From Solirubrobacter sp963798325 (GTDB lineage Bacteria; Actinomycetota; Thermoleophilia; Solirubrobacterales; Solirubrobacteraceae): 64,000 nucleotides of DNA. Below the pieces are notes generated by a model. That model did not search any database. It saw nothing but the letters and a program-made list of their open reading frames with translations, and was not told where the DNA came from. Made by a program: the position numbers and the translations under genes. The DNA lies in contig CAWCSS010000008.1 in assembly GCA_963798325.1 (NCBI GenBank), positions 744,001 through 808,000 of the forward strand. The letters are read 5' to 3'. Below are positions 43,085 to 51,191 of the stretch, piece by piece; the first letter of the stretch is position 1, and each line of letters opens with the position of its first letter.

Positions 43085-44743
43085 ATGGAGGCATCCGAAC
43101 CGCGCCGGCGCCGCGCCGCGATCGTCTGCGTCGACGACGAGCCCGCCGTGCTGGCCGCGGTCGCCCGCGACCTTCGGCGGCAGTTCGGCGAGCGCTACCG
43201 GATCGTGCGCGCGACGTCGGGCAAAGAGGCGCTCGAGGCGCTCAGGGAGCTGGTCACGCGCGGCGAGCAGGTCGCGCTGCTGGTCGCCGATCAGCGCATG
43301 CCGCAGATGGCGGGGACCGAGTACCTGGTCGAGGCGCGCAAGCTCGTGCCCGACGCCAAGCGCGTCCTGCTGACGGCCTACGCCGACACCGAGGCGGCGA
43401 TCGCGGCGATCAACGAGGTCGACCTCGACTACTACCTGCTCAAGCCGTGGGACCCGCCCGAGGAGCAGCTCTACCCGGTCGTCGAGGACCTGCTGACGAC
43501 GTGGGAGGCGGGCGCGGCGCTGGAGTCCGGCGGCGTGCGCGTCATCGGGCACCGTTTCAGCCGCGACTCCCACGACCTGCGGGACTTCCTGGCCCGCAAC
43601 CGCGTGCCGATGCGCTGGCTCGACGTCGAGCGCGACGCCGAGGCGCGCGAGCTGCTGCAGGTCGCCGACGTGGGCTCCGAGCGCCTGCCGGTGGCGATGC
43701 TCGAGGACGGCACCGTGCTGGAGCGCCCGACGGTGCTGGAGCTGGCCGAGCGGCTCGGCGTGTCCGTCGCACCTGCCGCCGATCACTACGACCTGGTGAT
43801 CGTGGGCGGCGGCCCGGCCGGGCTCGCCGCGGCGGTGTACGGCGCCTCCGAGGGTCTGAAGACGGTGCTGGTGGAGCGCGAGGCGCCGGGCGGCCAGGCC
43901 GGCATGTCGTCGCGGATCGAGAACTACCTCGGCTTTCCGGCGGGGTTGAGCGGCTCGGACCTCGCGCGCCGCGCGACCGACCAGGCGCGCCGGCTCGGCG
44001 CCGAGCTGCTGACGGTGCAGGACGCGGTCGGCCTGCGCGCCGAGGGCGCCGGGCGGATCGTCGAGCTCTCCGGCGGCGCCACGCTGAGCGCCAACTGCGT
44101 GCTCGTCGCCTCCGGCGTGTCCTACCGCCAGCTGACCACGCCGGGCTTCGAGCGCCTGACCGGCAAGGGGATCTACTACGGCGCGGCGCTGACCGAGGCG
44201 CGCTCCTGCCAGGACCAGCACGTGGTGGTGATCGGCGCGGCCAACTCGGCCGGGCAGGCGGCGGTGCACTTCGCCGGCTTCGCGGGGAAGGTGACGATGC
44301 TCGTGCGTGGCGAGTCGCTGGAGAAGTCGATGTCCTCGTATCTGATCGCGCAGCTGATGGCGCTCCCCAACGTCAACGTCCGCACCCGTGCGCAGGCGAT
44401 CGCGGCCGAGGGCGACGGGCATCTCGATTCGCTGATGATCAGCGACCGCGACGGCGAGCGCGAGGAGAAGGTCGACGCGGCGTTCGTGTTCATCGGCGCC
44501 GCGCCGCGCACGGAGTGGCTGGAGGGCGTGGTCGCCCGCGACGCGCGCGGCTTCATCCTCGCCGGGCTCGACGTCAAGGAGGCCGGCTGGCCGTTGAAGC
44601 GCGATCCGTTCCTGCTTGAGACCTCGGTCCCGGGGGTGTTCGTGGCCGGCGACGTGCGTGCACGCTCGATGAAACGCGTGGCGAGCGCCGTCGGCGAAGG
44701 CTCGATGTCCGTGTCCCTCGTCCACGAGTACCTGGCCGAATGA
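43085..44743 (+). CDS. Response regulator fused to a thioredoxin-reductase-like flavoprotein (no CxxC)
   Basis: A 552-residue three-part protein. Residues 10-140 are a receiver (D17/D18, phosphoacceptor D69 in LLVADQRMP, T97, K120 in YYLLKPW). Residues ~152-228 look like a glutaredoxin/thioredoxin-fold segment without Cys pairs (FSRDSHDLRDFLARNRVPMR, RLPVAMLEDGTVLERPT). Residues 235-552 are FAD/NAD-binding TrxR-like (VIVGGGPAGLAAAVYGASEG, VVVIGAANSAGQAAVHFAG, VPGVFVAGDVRA). The redox CxxC of TrxR is absent: the segment reads GKGIYYGAALTEARS. It may transfer electrons differently or act as a redox/NAD(P)H sensor controlled by phosphorylation. ATGA overlap with the histidine kinase gene. Confidence 0.88.
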   Translation: MEASEPRRRRAAIVCVDDEPAVLAAVARDLRRQFGERYRIVRATSGKEALEALRELVTRGEQVALLVADQRMPQMAGTEYLVEARKLVPDAKRVLLTAYADTEAAIAAINEVDLDYYLLKPWDPPEEQLYPVVEDLLTTWEAGAALESGGVRVIGHRFSRDSHDLRDFLARNRVPMRWLDVERDAEARELLQVADVGSERLPVAMLEDGTVLERPTVLELAERLGVSVAPAADHYDLVIVGGGPAGLAAAVYGASEGLKTVLVEREAPGGQAGMSSRIENYLGFPAGLSGSDLARRATDQARRLGAELLTVQDAVGLRAEGAGRIVELSGGATLSANCVLVASGVSYRQLTTPGFERLTGKGIYYGAALTEARSCQDQHVVVIGAANSAGQAAVHFAGFAGKVTMLVRGESLEKSMSSYLIAQLMALPNVNVRTRAQAIAAEGDGHLDSLMISDRDGEREEKVDAAFVFIGAAPRTEWLEGVVARDARGFILAGLDVKEAGWPLKRDPFLLETSVPGVFVAGDVRARSMKRVASAVGEGSMSVSLVHEYLAE

Positions 44744-46125
44744 CCGTCGCCGAGGAGCTCCGGGGGTTCGACCTGTTCGAGGGCCTCTCCGACGCCGAGC
44801 TGGAGGAGTGGGCGGCGATCACCGACATCCGCGAGGCGGCTCCGGACGAGGTGCTGCTGGAGGAGCGCACCGACTCGCCGGGTCCGCTGCTGGTGTTCGA
44901 GGGCACGGGGGTGACCTGGCAGGGCAACGAGCCGATGCGCCTGCACGCCGCGCCGACCTGGATCGGTGCGATCGCCGCGATGACCGAGGACCCGGTACCC
45001 GTGCGGGTGACCGCGAAGACGGCGTGCCGCGTCGCGATCCTCCCGCGCGACGAGTTCATCGCGCTCGCCTGCAAGCACCCGACGGTGCACCGGAAGGTCA
45101 TGCGCGTGATCGGCCCGGTGATGCGCGGCATCAACTCGCGCGAGTCGACGCGCGAGCGGCTGACCTCGCTGGGCACGATGGCCGCCGGGCTCGCGCACGA
45201 GCTCAACAACCCCGCCGCGGCGGCGCGCCGTGCCGCCTCCGATCTGGTCGACGCGGTGGATATGAACAACCACGCGCTGCGCACGTTCGTCGAGAGCGGG
45301 ATCGAGCGCGTGGACGCCGAGAAGCTGTTGGCGCTGCAGGCCGAGGCGCTCGAGCGCTGCGCGAACCGCAAGGCCCTGGACGCGCTGGACGCCTCCGACG
45401 CCGTCGACGCGATGGAGGACGCCCTGGCCGACCGTGAGATCGCCGACGCGTGGCGCTTCGCCGAGCCGCTGGCGGTCGCCGGGCTGGACCCGGAGTGGCT
45501 CGACCGCGTGCATGCGGTCGCCGGGCCGGCGACCAAGAAGGCGTTGGCCTGGGTCGCGTCCTCGCTGACCGCGCGCGAGCTGGCGAGCGAGCTGGTCGAG
45601 TCGACCGAGCGGATGTCCGCGCTGGTGAAGGCGATCAAGACCTACGCCTACATGGACCGTGGCGGCATCGTCGAAGCCGACGTCCACGAGGGCCTGGAGA
45701 GCACGCTGATCATGCTCGGGCACAAGCTCAAGCACACCGACATCAAGGTCAAGCGCGTCTACGACAAGACCCTGCCGAAGCTGATGATGCACGGGTCCGA
45801 GCTCAACCAGGTCTGGACCAACCTGCTCGACAACGCGATCGGCGCGCTGGGGGAGTCCGGCGAGATCACCGTTTCTACGGTGGCCGACAACGGGTGCGTG
45901 CGCGTGGACATCGCCGACAACGGGCCGGGCATCCCGGAGGACGTTCGGTCGCGCATCTTCGACCCGTTCTTCACCACCAAGGCCCCGGGCACCGGCACCG
46001 GCATGGGCCTGGACACCGCGCGGCGGATCGTCGAGCAGACCCACCGCGGATCACTGACGTTCGACACCGGCGAGGGCGGAACCGTGTTCCACGTGTGGCT
46101 GCCCCTGGAGGGCACCAAACGATGA
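44740..46125 (+). CDS. Histidine kinase with cyclic-nucleotide-binding-like domain
   Basis: A 461-residue cytoplasmic kinase. The N-terminal ~125 residues have a CRP/cNMP-binding beta-roll pattern (LRGFDLFEGLSDAELEEWAA, LLVFEGTG, PTWIGAIAAM, CRVAILPRDEFIALA). A HisKA-type segment follows with the phosphoacceptor in MAAGLAHELNNPAAAARRA, then a long helical insert, and HATPase_c (N box NLLDNAIGAL, G1 IADNGPGIPED, FDPFFTTKAPGTGTGMGL). The likely partner is the receiver of the flavoprotein encoded just upstream, with which it overlaps by 4 bases. It also overlaps the UBP zinc-finger gene downstream by 4 bases. Confidence 0.9.
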   Translation: MTVAEELRGFDLFEGLSDAELEEWAAITDIREAAPDEVLLEERTDSPGPLLVFEGTGVTWQGNEPMRLHAAPTWIGAIAAMTEDPVPVRVTAKTACRVAILPRDEFIALACKHPTVHRKVMRVIGPVMRGINSRESTRERLTSLGTMAAGLAHELNNPAAAARRAASDLVDAVDMNNHALRTFVESGIERVDAEKLLALQAEALERCANRKALDALDASDAVDAMEDALADREIADAWRFAEPLAVAGLDPEWLDRVHAVAGPATKKALAWVASSLTARELASELVESTERMSALVKAIKTYAYMDRGGIVEADVHEGLESTLIMLGHKLKHTDIKVKRVYDKTLPKLMMHGSELNQVWTNLLDNAIGALGESGEITVSTVADNGCVRVDIADNGPGIPEDVRSRIFDPFFTTKAPGTGTGMGLDTARRIVEQTHRGSLTFDTGEGGTVFHVWLPLEGTKR

Positions 46126-46436
46126 GCCGCTGCACCCATCTGGATTCGATCGAGGTCACGTCGCTGCCCGAAGAGGTCGCGGGCTGCGAGGACTGCCTGG
46201 CGTCGGGCGGCGTCTGGCTGCATCTGCGGATCTGTCTGTCGTGCGGGCACGTCGCGTGCTGCGACGACTCGCCGAACAAGCACATGAGCAAGCACGCCGA
46301 GGCCGCCCAGCACCCGCTGATCCGCTCGCTGGAGCCGGGCGAGGACTGGTGCTACTGCTTCATCGACGACATCGGGATGCTGATCCCGCAGGTGACCGGG
46401 CGGACCCGCATCCCGCCGTCTCCGATGCTGTCGTAG
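46122..46436 (+). CDS. UBP-type zinc-finger protein
   Basis: A 104-residue protein that is essentially one ZnF-UBP domain. Candidate zinc ligands are C4, H6, C22, C25, C38, C41, C46, H54, H58 and H64 (CTH, CEDC, CLSCGHVACC, KHMSKHA, QHP), matching the eukaryotic fold that binds the free C-terminal Gly-Gly of ubiquitin. The organism has no known ubiquitin, so the ligand is unknown; binding to another protein C-terminus is possible. It is locked in a 4-base overlap with the histidine kinase gene, and its stop abuts the next ATG directly. Confidence 0.9.
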   Translation: MSRCTHLDSIEVTSLPEEVAGCEDCLASGGVWLHLRICLSCGHVACCDDSPNKHMSKHAEAAQHPLIRSLEPGEDWCYCFIDDIGMLIPQVTGRTRIPPSPMLS

Positions 46437-49080
46437 ATGTTCGCCGGTCGCGCCGCCGAGCTGCACGCGCTCACGGGGTGCGAGCGGCCCGGCCTCGTGC
46501 TCGTCGAAGGTCCGGCGGGCGTGGGCAAGACGGCGTTGATCGAGCGCTTCCTGGCGGGCGAGGAGCGCGTCTTTCGCGCGAACGGTGAGCGCCTTGAAGC
46601 GGGCCTGGCCGGCGGCGTCGCCGACCAGTGGACGCGCCGCGGCGCCCCGCGCGATCTGGTCCTCGACAGCGGCGTCGTGTTCCTCGACGACGCCCAGTGG
46701 GCGGACGACGAGTCGCTCGCCGCGGTCGTCTTCGGCGCACGCCGGTCGACAGGCGGCCTGTTCATCGTCGCGTCGCGGCGTGTGGTGGAGCCCATCGCGC
46801 GGCTCGCCTCCGTGCGGTTGCGGCTGGACCCGCTGCCCCACGACGTCCTCGCCTCTGTGGCCGGCCTGACCGACGGAGCGGCCCGCCGCCTCTGGTCGCA
46901 CACGGGTGGCGACCTGCGTCTCGCCCTCGACCTCCTCGCGGAGCTCCCATCCGAGGCCCTCGGGGACTTCGAGCGCCGCCTCCCCGCCTCGCGCGACCTC
47001 GCGACAAGCGTGTCGCGTCGCCTGGCGGCGTGTGACGCTCCAACCCGCGCGCTGGTCGAGGCCGCGGCGGTGCTCCGCGGCGGCTGCCGCCTGGCCGACG
47101 CGGCGACGCTCGCGGGCCTCACGCCCCGGAGCTCGCCGCCCGGCCGTCGCGCCCTCGCCGCTCGCGTCGCCGCCCGCCGACTCGCCGCCCGCCGCCGCGC
47201 CCACGCCGCCCGGCGCTCTCTCGCCGCCCTCCTCCGCCGAGGCGTCCCTCGTCGCCCTCGAGCGTGCGATCGCCGCCGACCTGCTCGTCGAGGGCGAGCG
47301 GCGCCGGCTCGTCTTCTCCCCGCCCGCGGTCGGCGCCGCCGTCTATGCGCAGCTCGGGCCCGTGCGGCGTTCGGCGCTCCACACCGGCGCGGCCGCCCTG
47401 GCCGAGGACGAGCACGCCGAACTGCTGCATCTCGCGGCCGCCGCGGCCGGCCCGGACGCCGACCTCGCGGATCGGCTCGACGCGCTCGCCCGTCGTGCTC
47501 GCGAGCGGCCGGAGGCCGCGGCGGCGCTGCTCGCCGCCAGTCGCGTGAGCCCGAGCCGCCCGACGCGCGAGGACCGGCTGATCAGGGCGGTCGACTGGAT
47601 GCTGCTCGCCGGCGACGCGGCGCAGGCGCGCGGCTACACGCCGGAGGTCGCGGCCTGCGCGCCGACCGCCCGGCGCGACAGCGTGCTCGGCCAGCTGGCG
47701 ATCGTCGGCGACCGCGTGCGCGAGGCCGGGGACTGGCTGCGCGCCGCGTGGGAGCGCTGCGACGGCGACCCCGAGCTCGCCGCGACGATCGCCCATCGCA
47801 ACGCGTTTCACGCCCTGATCCATCTCCGCGACGAGGAGGTCTCGGAGTGGGCGCGACGGGCGCTGGAGCTCGCACCGGACGATCCGCTGGCGGTCGAGTG
47901 GCACGCGACGCTCGCGCTCTCCACGTGGCGCCAGGGCCACTGGGCGCAGGCGCACGAGCTGCTCGCCACCGCGCTGACCGGCGACGCGGAGCGCGACGCC
48001 CCGCTGGTCGGTATGGACGCGTGGCTGCGGATCGTCGGCGACGACATCGACACGGCCTGCGAGGCGCTCGCCACCGCGGCCGCGATCGAGCTGCGGATCG
48101 GCGCGCAGGAGATCGGCGTCGTGCACCTCAACGTGCTCGCCCGCGCGCACTTCGAGGTCGGCGCGTGGGACGCGGCGGTGGCCGTCGCCGACCAGGCGGT
48201 CGCGCATGCCTCGCAGCTGGAGGACGTCTCGGCGCGCATGTGGGCGTGGTGGGCCGCGCTGCTCGTCCCGGCCGCGCGTGGCGACGACGCCGCGGTCGCC
48301 GACTACGCGCGCCGCGCCGCCGCCGAACCCACCGATGCGCCCGACCGGCTCGTCGCGGTCGGCATCGCCCAGGCCGTCGCCGCCGCCGCGCGCGCTGACG
48401 CGCCCGCGATGCTCACCGCGCTCGCGCCGATCACCGCGATCGCCAGCGCGGCGGTCGACGAGCCGGGCTTCTGGCCCTGGCAGCACCTGTACGCCGAGGC
48501 GCTGGTCGCGACCGACCGGCTGGACGAGGCGGAGGCGTTCCTGCCCGCCCACGAGTGGCTGGCCGAGCAGCGCGGCCACGCGACGGCGACCGCGCGGCTG
48601 GCCGCCGTGCGCGGAAGGCTGGAGGCCGCACGCGGGCACGCCCCCGAGGCCGAGCGCGCGTTCATCCACGCACTCGGCGCTCTCGAAGGCCGCGACCGCC
48701 CGTTCGTTCTCGCCCAGGCCCAGCTCGCGTACGGCCGCTTCCTGCGCCGCGAGCGCCGGCGCCGCGACGCGGCCACGCTGCTCAGCGCGTCCGCCGAGGG
48801 CTTCGAGGCGCTGGGCGCGCGGCGCGGGTTCGAGAGCGCGCAGCGCGAGCTCGTCGCCTCCGGCCTCAGACCCACTCGCCGCGGCGAGCATGAGGCGGTC
48901 CGGCTCACGCCGCAGGAGCTGACCGTCGCCCGCCTGGTCGCGAGCGGCTCGAGCAACCGCGACGTCGCCGCCGACCTGCAGCTCAGCGTCAAGACCGTCG
49001 AGGTCCACCTCACCCGCATCTACGCCAAGCTCGGCATCCGCTCGCGCGGCCAGCTGGCGCGCCGACTGGAGGAACGCTAA
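46437..49080 (+). pseudogene. LuxR-family regulator with AAA/STAND ATPase, frameshifted
   Basis: A large LAL/STAND-type activator of about 880 residues. It begins at the ATG directly after the UBP gene with MFAGRAAELHAL and a Walker A motif VEGPAGVGKTALIERF, then Walker B VVFLDDAQWADDESLAAV. In the proline-rich linker about 47105-47160 the frame changes by a net one base. The continuation has TPR-like helices (ALERAIAADLL, AQAHELLATALTG, DAAVAVADQAVAHA) and a C-terminal LuxR HTH (LTPQELTVARLVASGSSNRD, KTVEVHLTRIYAKLG). It probably reads a small-molecule or protein signal and activates transcription. Its position suggests it works with the signalling cassette upstream. Confidence 0.85.
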
Positions 49081-50345
49081 CCGCGCACCGCGTCGTACAG
49101 CGCGCAGGCGGCGGTGAGCACGCGATGCTCGCCCCACATCGGCCCGGTGAGCTGCACCGCGACCGGCAGGCCGAGATCGTCGAACCCGACCGGCACCGCA
49201 CACGTCGGCAGCCCGGCCAGGTCCTGCGGCACCGTGAACGGCAGCACGCTGTCGCGGAAGCCCTGCGGGTCCGGCATCGACCGCAGCTCGGGCGAGACGG
49301 CGGCGATCGGCGTGATCAGCAGATCGGCGACGGAGAACAGCTTCGCGAACGCCGACCGGATGCGCTCGCGCTCGGCCGTCGCCTCCACGTAGTCGGCCAG
49401 CGTCACGTCCGCGGCCATGTCCAGCCGCGCGGCCACGTCGTCGCCGTACTCCGCGCGCCGGCCGCCGAACAGCTGCGCGTGGGTGAGCGCGGCCTCGGCG
49501 TTCTGGATCGTCACGTAGGTCGGTTGCAGCCGCTCCGGGCGCTCGAAGCCGAGCTCGATCACCTCGGCCTCGAGGCTGACGACGGCGTGCTCGAACGCCC
49601 GCCGGATGCCCGGCTCCAGCGGCCGCACGTGCAGGTCCGGGCAGACCGCGATCCGCCTGGCGGGCTCCGACGGCACGCGGCCCGCGAGCGCCTCGTAGAA
49701 CAGCCGCACGTCGGCCGGCGTGCGCGCCATCGGGCCGGCGTGGTCGAGTGAGCGCGCGAGCGGATAGACGCCCTCGGTGCTGATGCGCCCGAACGTCGGC
49801 TTCAGCCCGGACACGCCGCAGAACGAGGCGGGAATCCGGATCGAGCCGCCGGTGTCGGACCCCAGCGCCAGCGCCGCCTGCCCGGTGGCCAGCGCGACCG
49901 CCGACCCGCCGCTGGACCCCCCTGCGACCCGCTCACCGTCAAACGGGTTCCGCAACGGCGGGAAGTGCTCGTTGACGCTCGTGATCCCCCACGCGAACTC
50001 GTGCGTCAGCGTCTTGCCGAGCACGATCGCGCCCGCGTCGCGCGCCTTGCGCACCGCCCACGCATCGGCGGCCGGCACGTGCGACGCGAAGATCCGAGAC
50101 CCATACGTCGTGCGCAACCCCGCCGTGTCGAACAGGTCCTTGACGGCGAGCGTCAGCCCCTCCAACGGCCGCGCCTCATCGTCCGCGTACGCCTGCTCGG
50201 CGCGCACCGCCTCCGCGTGCGCCCGCTCGAGGTCGAGCGTGACGAACGCCCCGAGCTCCTCGCGGCGGGTCACGTAGTCGAGCGTCTCGACCGGAGAGAG
50301 CTCGCGGCTGGCGAACGCCGCCCGTAGTTCGATCGCGCTCAACAT
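49077..50345 (-). CDS. Amidase (amidase-signature family, GatA-like)
   Basis: A 422-residue cytoplasmic AS enzyme with an intact Ser-cisSer-Lys triad: Lys in LEGLTLAVKDLFDTAG, cis-Ser in VAGGSSGGSAVALATG, and the nucleophile in ALGSDTGGSIRIPASFCG. Substrate unknown; GatA proper is less likely because no GatB/C neighbours exist. It converges on the LuxR gene (4-base stop overlap). Its start codon is part of a 21-bp perfect palindrome shared with the end of the epoxide hydrolase gene. Confidence 0.9.
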   Translation of the reverse strand: MLSAIELRAAFASRELSPVETLDYVTRREELGAFVTLDLERAHAEAVRAEQAYADDEARPLEGLTLAVKDLFDTAGLRTTYGSRIFASHVPAADAWAVRKARDAGAIVLGKTLTHEFAWGITSVNEHFPPLRNPFDGERVAGGSSGGSAVALATGQAALALGSDTGGSIRIPASFCGVSGLKPTFGRISTEGVYPLARSLDHAGPMARTPADVRLFYEALAGRVPSEPARRIAVCPDLHVRPLEPGIRRAFEHAVVSLEAEVIELGFERPERLQPTYVTIQNAEAALTHAQLFGGRRAEYGDDVAARLDMAADVTLADYVEATAERERIRSAFAKLFSVADLLITPIAAVSPELRSMPDPQGFRDSVLPFTVPQDLAGLPTCAVPVGFDDLGLPVAVQLTGPMWGEHRVLTAACALYDAVRG

Positions 50346-50365
50346 AAAGGGGCCAGGCCCCTTTA
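50345..50365. repeat. 21-bp perfect palindrome between stop and start codons
   Basis: Ten-base arms TAAAGGGGCC and GGCCCCTTTA meet at a single central A. It contains the TAA stop of the epoxide hydrolase and touches the ATG of the amidase on the minus strand. It could be a terminator/attenuator or a mobile repeat of the AAAGGGGnC...GnCCCCTTT type. Confidence 0.6.
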
Positions 50366-51191
50366 GGTTAGGTGTTCGAGGATCAGTTCGTTCACGCGGT
50401 CCGGGGCGTCGAGCTGCATCCAGTGGCTCGCGCCCGTCGATGCGCTCGTAGCGGTCGAGCGGGCTGGCCCGCATCTGGCGCTCGGTCACGAAGACGTCGC
50501 CGCTGCTCCAGACGCCGAGCACGCTCGCCTGCACGGGCGGCAGCGCCATCGGCGGCTCCAGCGCGCGCCGCGGGTGCAGGTTCGCCCGGTACCAGTTCAG
50601 CGCCGGCGTGCTGGCCAGCGTCTCCAGCGCGCCCTCCAGCTCCGGGTGCGTGCCCGCCCACTCGCGCGCGAACGCGTAGTCGTCCCGGCGCAGCAGCTCC
50701 TCCGCCTCGGGGAACTGAAACAGCAGCTGGTACCAGCTGTGCCGACGGTCATCGAGCGTCGGTCGGCTCCACACCTCTGGGTGCCCGACCGACAACACCA
50801 CCAGGCGATCGACGCGCTGCGGTGCCATCAAGGACATCGCCCAGGCTACGCCGGCGCCCCAGTCATGGCCCACGACGTGCGCCCGCTCGATGTTCAGCGC
50901 GTCCAAAATCGCGACCATGTCCGCGACGCTGTGTCCCACGCGGTAGGCGTCCACGTCGTCCGGCTTGTCGGAGTCGCCATAGCCCCGCAGGTCGGGCACG
51001 ATCGTCCGGAATCCGCTCTGGGTAAGGGCTTTGACCTGGTGGCGCCAGAGGCTTCCACGGTCCGGGAAGCCGTGGATGAGGAGGACCGGTTCGCCCTCGC
51101 CCCGGTCGTCGACCACGAGGTTCACACCATCGCTGTTGATCCGCCGCACGATCGGGCAGGCTACGGGGTGTGGAGGCTCCTCAACACCCAT
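50363..51191 (-). pseudogene. Epoxide hydrolase/haloalkane-dehalogenase-like alpha/beta hydrolase, frameshifted
   Basis: The frame from ATG 51191 has VLLIHGFPDRGSLWRHQV (oxyanion loop), FRTIVPDLRGYGDSDKP, nucleophile Asp in VVGHDWGAGVAWAMSL, and QASVLGVWSSGDVFVTE. After DRYERIDG an extra base in the GGG/CCC run at 50433-50435 shifts the frame. The corrected end is ASHWMQLDAPDRVNELILEH, which provides the catalytic His. Soluble epoxide hydrolases open epoxides to diols. The 5' end shares the CATG of its start codon with the divergent korA start. Confidence 0.85.

Noticed and set aside
49077..50345. Amidase as GatA of the Glu-tRNA amidotransferase
   Set aside because: No gatB or gatC is nearby and a metabolic amidase explains the context as well.
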